From Mucilaginibacter sp. (GTDB lineage Bacteria > Bacteroidota > Bacteroidia > Sphingobacteriales > Sphingobacteriaceae), in assembly GCA_028287975.1 (NCBI GenBank), contig JAQBOP010000344.1, positions 1 to 47,887 of the forward strand: a DNA stretch of 47,887 nucleotides. Direction: 5' to 3'. The notes beneath the pieces were generated by a model, which had not been told where the DNA came from, did no database searches, and worked only from the letters and a program-made list of their open reading frames with translations. This document shows, piece after piece, positions 25,026-33,491 of this stretch. Position numbers and translations under genes: made by a program. The number at the start of each line of letters is the position of its first letter. Position 1 is the stretch's first letter.

Positions 25026-25394
25026 TTAATTTCCTTGTTGTCTTGCAGCCATTTTAGCAGCTTGTGCGGCTAATTGTTTTTTATACAATGTAGCCTGATC
25101 CGGGGTTAAAATAGCCAGAATCTTATCAGTTGTAGCTTTTCTTAGGGCAGCTTGTGCAGGCCTCATTGCTGCTCTGTCGCCCCCGGTATTTGCTGTTCTT
25201 AAACTATCCTGTGATTTTGCCTGTGCAGTGAAAATTACCGTGGCTTTTGCAACCTGGTCGCTGGTTAATGATAATGAATCTTTCAGCCTGGCTGTCGTTT
25301 GCTCGGGTGTCATTCTTTGTCTGCCGCCGCCCTGGGCGAAGCTAAGGGCGCTAATTCCTAATACGAAAGCGCATACTAATACTAACTTTTTCAT
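25026..25394 (-). CDS. Secreted Spy-like small protein (upstream paralogue)
   Basis: A 122-residue secreted protein with signal peptide MKKLVLVCAFVLGISALSFAQ. The mature part begins GGGRQRMTPEQTTARLKDSL and ends TPDQATLYKKQLAAQAAKMA. It is mostly helical, rich in Ala, Gln and Lys, with two TPxQ motifs; this resembles the Spy/CpxP type. It shares the signal peptide and general plan with the gene 149 bases downstream, but the mature parts are only moderately alike, so the duplication is not recent. Its own terminator follows. No enzymatic role is expected. Confidence 0.8.
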   Translation of the reverse strand: MKKLVLVCAFVLGISALSFAQGGGRQRMTPEQTTARLKDSLSLTSDQVAKATVIFTAQAKSQDSLRTANTGGDRAAMRPAQAALRKATTDKILAILTPDQATLYKKQLAAQAAKMAARQQGN

Positions 25395-25462
25395 TTTTCT
25401 TTGGATTTAATGTTTGGTTTTGATAAAGATAAATGTCTAAGGTTTAATATTATATATGTAAC

Positions 25463-26236
25463 TTAATTGTTGCCTTCAAGCTTAGCTATAGACCGTTGCA
25501 TCTGTGCCATCATATTAGTAAGACTCTCCATAGTTGGTTCAGGCGCAGGCAGGGGCAGGTGCGTGGATATATACGCTTTAGCTTTCCATACCTCTAAGAT
25601 ATCCTCGCCATTTATTTCATAAGGCTCATATACCGGGTTGTCTGATACCAGTTTCAGTTTTTTGTTATCCTTGAATTTATTGCCGATACGCTTATATACC
25701 ACACCATCGCTTTTTGATATAATAACATAAGTCTCCAGGGCTTTTATATCACCCCAGTTTTCTACATACTCACCTATAATAGTAGTACCTGATACCAGCG
25801 GCAGCATCGAATCGCCTTTTATTTCAAAACCCCTGTAAGTTCCCTGCTTAAACATGGGCAGATACAGTTTGGGTAATTGCGCAACGTATTCGGGGTCGGC
25901 ATAACCATTCATGTACCCGGCACTGGCTTTTAGCGGAACCATTTCAATGTTCTCGTTATCTTCCTTATCAACAGAGATACTGAGCACCCGCAAGCCGGCC
26001 TGGTTAGGTTTTGGTTTCGCCAGCCATTTATCGTCAATGGTTTCATTTATAAAATCATCAACGGTTATATCAAAAAATAATGCTATATTTTTTAGCAAAT
26101 CATATTTAGGTTCGGCCCTTTCTTCTTCATAAGCGCCAACCAATGATCTTTTTATACCTACCTGATCTGCAAACTGTTGCTGGGTTAAGCCTTTCTTTTT
26201 CCTAAGAAATTTAATATTTGATGAAATTTTTGTCAT
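25463..26236 (-). CDS. XRE-family repressor with LexA-like S24 peptidase domain
   Basis: A 257-residue protein from the ATG at 26236 (a longer frame to 26278 adds 14 residues that are not typical). Residues 4-62 are a helix-turn-helix (LRKKKGLTQQQFADQVGIKR). Residues about 95-215 are an S24/LexA-like peptidase. The expected autocleavage site Ala106-Gly107 is in PLKASAGYMNGYAD, the nucleophile Ser143 in GDSM, and the general base Lys182 in VVYKRIG. The spacings (36 and 39 residues) are close to those in LexA (Ala84-Gly85, Ser119, Lys156), so it is probably able to cleave itself after DNA damage. The C-terminal 40 residues are a helical tail. It is divergent from the degenerate GIY-YIG gene and the intervening 84 bases carry dyads. 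Confidence 0.9.
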   Translation of the reverse strand: MTKISSNIKFLRKKKGLTQQQFADQVGIKRSLVGAYEEERAEPKYDLLKNIALFFDITVDDFINETIDDKWLAKPKPNQAGLRVLSISVDKEDNENIEMVPLKASAGYMNGYADPEYVAQLPKLYLPMFKQGTYRGFEIKGDSMLPLVSGTTIIGEYVENWGDIKALETYVIISKSDGVVYKRIGNKFKDNKKLKLVSDNPVYEPYEINGEDILEVWKAKAYISTHLPLPAPEPTMESLTNMMAQMQRSIAKLEGNN

Positions 26237-26314
26237 AAAATTTGCATTTGCTAAAATAATTAGTATTTTTATGCTCATAAAATTAGTAATTATTTTTTAA
26301 CCAGCAAATTTTAT
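26235..26314. promoter_or_regulatory. Dyad-rich divergent spacer, candidate operator of the XRE-S24 repressor
   Basis: The spacer between the two divergent genes has an 11-base inverted repeat, ATAAAATTTGC (26235-26245, the left arm touching the repressor start codon) and GCAAATTTTAT (26304-26314, just before the GIY-YIG start). Inside it lies a second short dyad AAAATA (26253-26258) / TATTTT (26264-26269). A TTAGTA motif appears twice in the same orientation, at about 26260-26265 and 26283-26288. One factor could therefore repress both promoters. This is inferred from symmetry alone; the region is A+T-rich, so chance dyads are possible. Confidence 0.45.
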
Positions 26315-26320
26315 TATCAA

Positions 26321-26677
26321 ATGAAACGCTTTATCTATATCATTACAGACAGAAACAGGAATAATTTACATGTAGGACTTTGTTCTGATCTATTAAAAAC
26401 ACTTAAGTTCTATGGTGAAATGCCCACGTTGTTTTTCGACAGCGCGCAACAACTAAATAGATTAGTATATTTTGAAGAGATCAACTCAGAAGAATTGGCG
26501 ATGGAGCGTTTTAAAACTGTTAGTACTTATACAAGGCCCCAAAAAGAAAAAATGATCAGACCTGTAAACCCTGATTGGGTAGATCTGACCATTGGATTAA
26601 ATTTTGAAAGCGGCATACGTACCAGGCCTCTGTTGCGCCCGTCAATTAACTCGCGCCGCAGTTTGGTTACTTTTTAA
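26321..26677 (+). CDS. Degenerate GIY-YIG-like protein, probably non-catalytic
   Basis: A 118-residue protein. It begins FIYIITDRNRNNLHVGLCSDLLKTL, which lines up with the GIY-YIG start (YxYIxT...LxVGxT.DL) but lacks the usual catalytic Arg pair after the DL. Later LVYFEEINSEELAMERFKTV aligns with the block that usually carries the catalytic Glu (AxxREKQL), where this protein has Phe, and NPDWVDL matches the family ending. The fold may be kept while nuclease activity is lost (inference). It is divergent from the XRE-S24 repressor, and its 3' end overlaps the msrB end by 11 bases. It could be a structural or DNA-binding derivative of the URI nuclease type. Confidence 0.7.
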   Translation: MKRFIYIITDRNRNNLHVGLCSDLLKTLKFYGEMPTLFFDSAQQLNRLVYFEEINSEELAMERFKTVSTYTRPQKEKMIRPVNPDWVDLTIGLNFESGIRTRPLLRPSINSRRSLVTF

Positions 26678-27143
26678 TGAATTTTAGCGCACCCGAGTTC
26701 ATGCAATACCGTTTGCCGCCTCTGTCTGCGGGGCCGTCGTCAAAAACATGACCGAGGTGTAAGCCGGTACTGCGTTCAATAACTTCGTCGCGGGTTTCGC
26801 CAAAGCTATTGTCGGTGACTATTTTAATTTTTTTCATATCGACAGGCTTAACAAAGCTTGGCCAACCGGTACCGCTGTCGTATTTATCATCCGAGCTAAA
26901 TAATACCTCGCCTGTAGCAGCGCTTACGTAAATACCTTTTTGGTGATTGTCGTAATATGCATTATGATAGGGTGGCTCCGTACCACTCTCAACCATGATA
27001 TGATAAGCATTTGCGTCCAGTTGCTTTTTCCACTCGGCGGCAGGTTTGCTTAGCCTTTTCTCATTAATTTGTCCATTGCTATTTTGGCAACCCAATGCCG
27101 TAACTGCAAATAGTATGACTATTGCTAAAACTGATCTTTTCAT
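26667..27143 (-). CDS. msrB: Peptide-methionine (R)-S-oxide reductase, exported
   Basis: A 158-residue MsrB domain preceded by a signal peptide ending in ALGC (Cys19), so it is probably a periplasmic lipoprotein. Typical MsrB blocks are GTGWPSF (residues about 91-97), the substrate-binding run STGLHLGHVFDDGP, and the active-site Cys147 in RYCMNSGALKF. Only two cysteines exist in the protein. The four zinc-binding cysteines of the E. coli type and a second resolving cysteine are missing, so it is a zinc-free 1-Cys form. It repairs methionine R-sulfoxide in exported proteins, probably with an external reductant. It overlaps the convergent GIY-YIG gene by 11 bases. Confidence 0.92.
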   Translation of the reverse strand: MKRSVLAIVILFAVTALGCQNSNGQINEKRLSKPAAEWKKQLDANAYHIMVESGTEPPYHNAYYDNHQKGIYVSAATGEVLFSSDDKYDSGTGWPSFVKPVDMKKIKIVTDNSFGETRDEVIERSTGLHLGHVFDDGPADRGGKRYCMNSGALKFIKK

Positions 27144-27219
27144 TTTTGTAGTTTTTTTGTAGGATTATAACTTAAACTACGTAATAATATTTTAAGTGGT
27201 TTGTCACCCGGATGACAGC

Positions 27220-27834
27220 TTAAATATTTTTAAATTTAGGTACCAACACACCGGTAACTATATGTATCATACCATTGTTTTGTTCCAAATCAAACCTGCT
27301 TATCACACTCTCGCCTCCGTGTTCGTCAATTAAAACAATGTTACGATTAGTGTCCAATTTAGCCATTAACTTACTGCCGGTAAGCGTAGTAAAAGTTGCC
27401 AGACCTTTGTTAGCGTTAATTTGATGAATGATGTCCTTAGATGTAACCTTACCTGCCAGCGTATGATAGGTAACCATAGCTATCAGGTCATACTTGTGCT
27501 CAGGCGTTAATAATGTATCCAGTTTTCCGGATGTCAGGTTGATAAATGCCTGGTTGTTTGGAGCGAATACTGTTATAGGACCCTGGCTTTTTAAGGTTTC
27601 ACTTAAGCCTGTCGCCTGTATTACCTTATAGAAATTACTCAGCTCAGGCGAGTTATAAATGTTGGTAATGATATTATTGGTAGCCAGCATTGCAGCACCT
27701 TCTGTTTTTTTTAGAGTAGGAGGCGGTAGTTTAGGTGCCTGCCTGATTGTTGAATCCGTATTCGTTGTAGTTGCCTGGGCAAATAAAACAGCCCCGTTGA
27801 ATAGTAAACCTATTAAAAAAACTAATTTCCTCAT
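27220..27834 (-). CDS. Secreted fasciclin-domain protein
   Basis: A 204-residue protein with a signal peptide (MRKLVFLIGLLFNGAVLFAQ) and one fasciclin (FAS1) domain from about 55 to the end. FAS1 marks are TVFAPNNQAF in the first conserved block, TYHTLAGKV and then the second block MIHIVTGVLVP (usually a variant of IHVIDxVLLP). Fasciclin domains mediate adhesion or matrix interactions. The ATG at 27834 gives the signal peptide; an ATG at 27849 would add five residues. Localised to the periplasm or surface. Confidence 0.9.
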   Translation of the reverse strand: MRKLVFLIGLLFNGAVLFAQATTTNTDSTIRQAPKLPPPTLKKTEGAAMLATNNIITNIYNSPELSNFYKVIQATGLSETLKSQGPITVFAPNNQAFINLTSGKLDTLLTPEHKYDLIAMVTYHTLAGKVTSKDIIHQINANKGLATFTTLTGSKLMAKLDTNRNIVLIDEHGGESVISRFDLEQNNGMIHIVTGVLVPKFKNI

Positions 27835-27870
27835 GACACTATAACCCAAAAATCACTTTTATGTTTAAAA

Positions 27871-30800
27871 TTACCAGCCCGGGGTAAATCCTATGCCTAT
27901 AACCGGCTTGCTAACGTCATTACGGTTAAATGGTATGGCCGCATAAGGTTCTAAAACAAAATAACCAAAAATGTTTATACGTAATGAAATACCGGTACTT
28001 AAAGCCGGCACACGCTGATTGGTATTATACACGCTATTTCCGTTGGCATCTGTACCAATTCTGTCAGGTGCCATCTGGAATTTTACCTGGTTACCCGCGC
28101 TCCACGCCAAACCCGCATCAAAGAAGAAGTTAAGCTCAGTAAACAAGAATTTAGACTTTATTGCAGATAACTTCTCCGGCCCCGTGAATGGCAAACGAAC
28201 CTCAAAATTAGCAACTGCGGTACGGGTACCTGATAATTGATCTATGGTAAAGCCATTGCTTGGTTTGCCGTTGCCGTTATTATAAAAAGTCTGTGCTTCG
28301 TATCCTCTAATCAGGAAGGGATAACCAACGTATAAAGGATACAATCCCTGTGAATTTCCAAAACGGCCATAGCCATATAAACGTACGGCAAATGTTACCG
28401 GATCTACCCGTACATATTTACGCAGATCGATTGTAGGAGCGAAGAACTGGTAAGTACCAAAATCATATTCGCCTTCGATACGGTAACGGAAACCATTTAA
28501 CGGGGATGCTACCCCAAAGAATGAATTATCGCCAACTAACGAGGTATTTGCCTGGAAAACTGTGAATGGTTTTAGTACCGTACCATTATTTAAAGGATCA
28601 GCGTTGTAAGCTGAGTTTGAGATGTGGTTTTTTTGGTAATCAATTTCATTACCTAACGTATCATAATAGGTGCTGTAACGGTCAACCCTGTAATAATACC
28701 GTGATACACCACCGCCAAATTCAACCCGCGTCGATTTTGAAAGCGGATAGGAGGTAAACAACGAAGCCTGATCCTGGAAAATTCGGATAATATCATAACG
28801 TTCCTCGGTAACAGGGATTGATTTTCCGCTGAAAGTATGAGTAGTATTAACCACGTTATAATTTGCAAACTGATATGGGATATGTGATAGGCCGCCGCCC
28901 CAATTCCATCGGCCTTGCTGGTTAATATAAATAACCTGCGCGCCAAAATCATATATCTCACCATTTATTGCAGCACCTGCATATATTTGGTTACGTCCTA
29001 AAATATCACTGAATACCCCCTGCACACCACTTGCTAAACCTGTACCGTACGAGCTTACCGAAGCACCGATACCGCTGCTTGCTAAATAATCAAGCTTGAA
29101 TTTTGGTTTGTAGGGTTGATTTTTAATCGAATCAGTAGGGATCTTTTGGTAAGCCAAGTAGTTTTTCAGGTTAGAATTAATCAGATCCACTCCAACAGCG
29201 CGTGCCGGCGGGAGCATGGCTGCATCGAAATTGATGTCCGATCCCCCGACGGTTTTCGCAGTAAAATCGGAAGCTTTGGCATTATACAGTGAATATTTTT
29301 GAGCACGATAATAAGAGTAAACAATATCGTTATTAGCCGATATGCTCAATGCCGGCGAAAACTCTGTTATGCCGCAGATGCCGGTAAACAGATCGGTCAT
29401 CTGATCAATTTTACCACTAGCTATTGTATATCGATACATATTGCGGAAACCGTCGCGATTTGATAAAAAGTAGATCTCGCTACCATCTGATGAATATTGT
29501 GGGTTAAGATTGTTGGCCCCGTTAAATACCGGTATATCGGTGACCTTACCTGTAGCCAGATCATATTCTGCCAGGTTAAAAGTTATATCTTGTGATAATG
29601 TGCGATCATAAGTTGTACGGTCGCTTGAGAAGATAATTTTTTTACCATCCCTTGAAAAACTTGGCTGATAGTCTGAATATTTATCGTTAGTTAACTGGGT
29701 AACCTTTTTTGAGTTGAAATTATAAAGGTATAGATCTACCTGTCCTTCTGACAATCCCTGGAAAACTATTTCGTCGCCATTAGGCGACCATGACAGGTTA
29801 CTGAATTGTTCGGCTTTACCCATCGAAATATCCTGTAGTATGCGTCCGCTCGGCACTTCAACAACCAGCATCCGGTTTCTGCCCTTGTTAAATACGCTAA
29901 AGGCAAACTTCTTACCGTCCGGCGACCAAGTGCCTGCGGATTCAATAAAGTTAAATTCGTCAATATGGGTATTTGAAACCTTACTGGTGAGCTTTTTGAT
30001 TACCACGCCTGTTTTCGCATCAGCTAAAAAGAGGTCTATTGTAAACAGGTTCTTTTCAGATAAAAAGGCCAGGTACTTACCATCCGGGCTTATAGCCGGG
30101 GCCACATTCATTTTACCTGAGTTTTTATCACTTATAATTAACTGCCCTACAGGCTTTTGTACAGTATCTTTTAAATAGGGTTTATAGGTATTTTCAATTG
30201 AGGTTTTCCAAAGTTGTGACAATGTTTTATCATCATAACCAAAGGTGCGCCTTACGCCGTAGGCCAAACCAAAACGGGCGGTGTTTTTGAAGAACGGTGT
30301 AATAATGGTATCGCCATAAGTCGACCCTATAAAACTCCAGAATGCCTCACCATACCGGTAAGGGAAATATTTATTACTCTCGGTAAGGTCTTTTACTGTT
30401 GGGATATCGTGATTCAGGTAAGCGTCGCGCATCCACATTGCCGTGTAAGAATCCTTTTTTCCCAATGAAAGATACTCCGCCATACCCTCAATCATCCATA
30501 GTGGAAGGTTGTTTATGTTCTCGTAATTGTTATCCTCTTTACCCAATAACAAATGATATTGAAAAGCGTGAACCAGCTCGTGACCGATAACGTGCCTTGT
30601 CATTTCATTATTTTCCATAACAGGCATAACCACACGATTTTTCAAACCTTCGGTGATACCACCTGTACCGACATCTATATCGCCATCAATAGCGGTAGTT
30701 TGCTGGAAATCGGGGTGATTAGCGTATAAGATAATAGGGTTGGGAGCTCTGAATGTATCCCTGAAAACCTGCTGATGCAGGGTATACCACAATTCGCTTT

Positions 30801-31020
30801 CCTGCGCAAAGCGTTTTATCATACTATCGTTTTTTAGATAATAATAGATCTCGAAGTGCGGGGTTTTATAAACCTTAAATTTAAGGTTTTTATAGCGTAC
30901 TTTATTCTGCCCAAAGTATTGTGCTTTAGCTAACGGACTAAAAAACAACAGGCCAATAAAACAAACTAAAATGAATGAGTATTTTTTTGCTTTACTTACA
31001 GGGGAGAGGTTTCTATCCAT
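27871..31020 (-). CDS. Peptidase-MA-like / TolB-like propeller / outer-membrane barrel fusion protein
   Basis: A 1049-residue exported protein. A signal sequence lies at about 12-33 (FILVCFIGLLFFSPLAKAQ). Residues about 45-260 look like a gluzincin peptidase, with HELVH at 147-151 (zinc ligands His147 and His151, catalytic Glu148) and a third ligand in EGMAEYLS (Glu178). Residues about 290-620 form a TolB-like beta-propeller with PD40 blades (ISPDGKYLAFLSEKN, SWSPNGDEIVFQG, SFSRDGKKIIFSSDRT). The C-terminal 400 residues are a large beta-barrel of the surface antigen/BamA kind, rich in alternating aromatic and glycine strands, ending in GIGFTPGW. It would be an outer-membrane protein with a periplasmic protease and propeller head. 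The triple organisation is stated from motifs; activity is not shown. Confidence 0.85.
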   Translation of the reverse strand: MDRNLSPVSKAKKYSFILVCFIGLLFFSPLAKAQYFGQNKVRYKNLKFKVYKTPHFEIYYYLKNDSMIKRFAQESELWYTLHQQVFRDTFRAPNPIILYANHPDFQQTTAIDGDIDVGTGGITEGLKNRVVMPVMENNEMTRHVIGHELVHAFQYHLLLGKEDNNYENINNLPLWMIEGMAEYLSLGKKDSYTAMWMRDAYLNHDIPTVKDLTESNKYFPYRYGEAFWSFIGSTYGDTIITPFFKNTARFGLAYGVRRTFGYDDKTLSQLWKTSIENTYKPYLKDTVQKPVGQLIISDKNSGKMNVAPAISPDGKYLAFLSEKNLFTIDLFLADAKTGVVIKKLTSKVSNTHIDEFNFIESAGTWSPDGKKFAFSVFNKGRNRMLVVEVPSGRILQDISMGKAEQFSNLSWSPNGDEIVFQGLSEGQVDLYLYNFNSKKVTQLTNDKYSDYQPSFSRDGKKIIFSSDRTTYDRTLSQDITFNLAEYDLATGKVTDIPVFNGANNLNPQYSSDGSEIYFLSNRDGFRNMYRYTIASGKIDQMTDLFTGICGITEFSPALSISANNDIVYSYYRAQKYSLYNAKASDFTAKTVGGSDINFDAAMLPPARAVGVDLINSNLKNYLAYQKIPTDSIKNQPYKPKFKLDYLASSGIGASVSSYGTGLASGVQGVFSDILGRNQIYAGAAINGEIYDFGAQVIYINQQGRWNWGGGLSHIPYQFANYNVVNTTHTFSGKSIPVTEERYDIIRIFQDQASLFTSYPLSKSTRVEFGGGVSRYYYRVDRYSTYYDTLGNEIDYQKNHISNSAYNADPLNNGTVLKPFTVFQANTSLVGDNSFFGVASPLNGFRYRIEGEYDFGTYQFFAPTIDLRKYVRVDPVTFAVRLYGYGRFGNSQGLYPLYVGYPFLIRGYEAQTFYNNGNGKPSNGFTIDQLSGTRTAVANFEVRLPFTGPEKLSAIKSKFLFTELNFFFDAGLAWSAGNQVKFQMAPDRIGTDANGNSVYNTNQRVPALSTGISLRINIFGYFVLEPYAAIPFNRNDVSKPVIGIGFTPGW

Positions 31021-31058
31021 ACATTCTGATAAATCAGCGCTAAATTACTAAATCCTGT

Positions 31059-33374
31059 TTAATTTATCTGTTGATCGGCGGGTGGTTTTGAATCATCACC
31101 AGAAAAACCGTTTAAAGTATCCAATGGCATCTTCAAACTATCATTAGCAGAGGTATCAACAGAGATCCTTGGCGAAGGACAATTATAGCTCTTGGTAATT
31201 TTTGTCCATGGTTTTGGGAATGGCCCATAAGTATAACCTGATTGCTTGTCGGCATAAACCCTTTCCATAAAGCTACCGAATATCGGCAATGCAGTATGCG
31301 ACCCTTCACCACTTTCAGATGTGTTAAAATGAACGCTGCGATCATCAGCACCAACCCAGATACCGGTAACAAGGTCTTTGGTGATACCCATGTACCATCC
31401 ATCAACATAATCAGACGATGTGCCTGTTTTACCGCCTATCTGGTTGTCTTTTTTCCATAAGCCCGGGTATTCCCACAAAGCTTGTGATGTTCCGCCCGGT
31501 TCTTCCATACCACCTCTGAACATGTACAGCATTAACCAGGCAACTTCTTCACTTATGGCGCGTTCGGTTCTCAGGGTAAATTCCTGAATTGTGTTTCCGT
31601 CATGATCGGTTATTTTGGTAACCAACAGCGGGTCAATTTTCTCACCTTTATTAAGGAACGTGCTGTAGGCGCGTACCATTTCATAAACAGACACATCATT
31701 TGATCCTAATGAAACCGACGGAACCGCTCTTAACGGGCTTTCAATGCCGCATTTATGCGCATAAGTAACAATTTTATCCCAACCCACTTTTTCGGTTAGT
31801 TGGGCTGTAATAGAGTTTACAGATTTCCCCATGGCCCAGCGCAATGACATTTCCTGGTAGCTAAAATGGAAATCGGCATTGTTTGGCGCCCAAACCTGGT
31901 CTTTACCCTCGTCGGTATATTTTATAGAAACCGGCTGATCTGTAAATTTGTCGCACGGCGAATACCCGTTATCCAACGCAGTTAAATAAGCAAAAGGCTT
32001 AAAAGTAGATCCTGCTTGTCTTTTTGCCTGATTTACGTGGTCATAATTAAAGTATTTATGATTGATACCGCCTACCCAAACTTTAATTTTTCCGCTTGAC
32101 GGCTCAATGGTCATCATGCCGGTGTTTAAAATGCGGGTATAGTATTTTATAGAATCGACGCTTGAAAATGTGGTGTCTTTTTCGCCTTTCCAGGTAAACA
32201 CCTTCATGCGTTTAGGCGTTTCAAAATATTTATTTACCTGCGTCATGTCACCATGATATTTAGCAAGCAATAATTTATAGATAGGCAAATGCTGCTCGGC
32301 TTTAGGTAAAAAATCTACGATCTCATTTCCTTTCGAATCGCGCCATGGGTTTTTCTTTCCCCAGATATTATCAAAACGCTTTTGCAGCATCTTCATTTTT
32401 TCAGCTACTGCTTCTTCAGCGTATTCCTGTAAACGAGAATCAATAGTTGTATAGATCTTTAAACCATCTTCATAAAGGTCATAATCATTGTCTTTACACC
32501 ATTTTTTTAGCCAGCGTTCAACAGCTTCACGGATATAAGAATCACCATGCGAATCATTTTCAACGTAACTTAAATTTAAACCGATAGGCATTTTGCTGTA
32601 AGTGTCAAATTCGGCTTTGGTCAAATAATTATATTTCTCCATTTGCCCCAATACGGTATTTCTTCTTTCGAGCGATCGGTCAGGATTATTTATTGGATTA
32701 TAAGTCGATGTCGCCTTAAGCATACCTATTAGGGTAGCTGCTTCGGCAGGAGTAACGGCATCGGGAGTTTTATCAAAGAATTTTAATGTGGCGGTCTTAA
32801 TACCAAAAGAGTTATTACCAAACGGAACAGTATTTAAATAAAGTGTAAGGATCTCTTCCTTATTATAGATGTGCTCAATTTTATAGGCGGTTAGCCACTC
32901 TTTACATTTAGAAATCAACGTACGCAAAACCGGAATATGTCTTAATAAACCCTGCGATTTTCTTTTACGGGTTGAAAAAAGATTTTTTGCCAGTTGTTGT
33001 GTGATTGTACTGCCACCGCGTTTATCGCCTTTGGCTGTTGAAATGATACTGGTGAAAAAGGAGTAAAAATCAACGCCGCCATGTTTGTAAAAACGCACAT
33101 CTTCAGTAGCTACCAACGCGTGTACAATGCTTGGCGAGATTTCTTTATATTCAACCGGCGAACGGTTTTCATGGTAGTATTCACCTATTAGTTTACCGTC
33201 AGCGGTGTACACCTGCGAGCCAACAGACATACTTGGGGTTTTAATATCCTGCATATCAGGGGTGTAGCCAAACAGCCAAAGGAAATTTAACTCAACAGCG
33301 CAAAAGAAGATAATTATAGCGTAGATAAAGATGACAAAGTATCTCAGGTATCGGTTTTTTATACGTCTGAACAT
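31059..33374 (-). CDS. mrcA: Penicillin-binding protein 1A, bifunctional peptidoglycan synthase
   Basis: A 771-residue class A penicillin-binding protein. A membrane anchor lies at about 12-34. The GT51 glycosyltransferase domain follows, with Glu91 in ATEDVRFYKHGGVD and GSTITQQLAKN at 121-131. The transpeptidase domain has the catalytic Ser456 in SxxK (STFK, Lys459), SVN at 518-520 and KTGT at 649-652. All three transpeptidase motifs are intact. It polymerises glycan strands and cross-links peptides in the periplasm. It lies 38 bases upstream of the peptidase-propeller-barrel gene on the same strand. The C-terminal 60 residues are a low-complexity tail (PLDTLNGFSGDDSKPPADQQ). Confidence 0.95.
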   Translation of the reverse strand: MFRRIKNRYLRYFVIFIYAIIIFFCAVELNFLWLFGYTPDMQDIKTPSMSVGSQVYTADGKLIGEYYHENRSPVEYKEISPSIVHALVATEDVRFYKHGGVDFYSFFTSIISTAKGDKRGGSTITQQLAKNLFSTRKRKSQGLLRHIPVLRTLISKCKEWLTAYKIEHIYNKEEILTLYLNTVPFGNNSFGIKTATLKFFDKTPDAVTPAEAATLIGMLKATSTYNPINNPDRSLERRNTVLGQMEKYNYLTKAEFDTYSKMPIGLNLSYVENDSHGDSYIREAVERWLKKWCKDNDYDLYEDGLKIYTTIDSRLQEYAEEAVAEKMKMLQKRFDNIWGKKNPWRDSKGNEIVDFLPKAEQHLPIYKLLLAKYHGDMTQVNKYFETPKRMKVFTWKGEKDTTFSSVDSIKYYTRILNTGMMTIEPSSGKIKVWVGGINHKYFNYDHVNQAKRQAGSTFKPFAYLTALDNGYSPCDKFTDQPVSIKYTDEGKDQVWAPNNADFHFSYQEMSLRWAMGKSVNSITAQLTEKVGWDKIVTYAHKCGIESPLRAVPSVSLGSNDVSVYEMVRAYSTFLNKGEKIDPLLVTKITDHDGNTIQEFTLRTERAISEEVAWLMLYMFRGGMEEPGGTSQALWEYPGLWKKDNQIGGKTGTSSDYVDGWYMGITKDLVTGIWVGADDRSVHFNTSESGEGSHTALPIFGSFMERVYADKQSGYTYGPFPKPWTKITKSYNCPSPRISVDTSANDSLKMPLDTLNGFSGDDSKPPADQQIN

Positions 33375-33491
33375 TCGGTAAAGATGTAAAATTATTGGCT
33401 CAAAATAATAGCCGGTTTGTAAATAGGTAACAACGCAATTTTAATATTAAAATTTTATAAGCAAAGGTTTGTAACGGCTATTTTAATGATT

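Noticed and set aside
24514-25394. Tandem repeat or recent duplication of the Spy-like genes
   Set aside because: Shared identity is concentrated in the signal peptide; the mature parts differ substantially, so this is an old paralogue pair and not a DNA repeat.
25463-26677. Prophage or mobile element around the XRE-S24 repressor
   Set aside because: No integrase, structural, lysis or replication genes flank it; neighbours are ordinary chromosomal genes.
33407-33482. AATAGCCG/CGGCTATT inverted repeat between PBP1A and the TfoX-like gene
   Set aside because: Arms of eight bases with a 60-base gap are too weak in A+T-rich DNA to call a structure.
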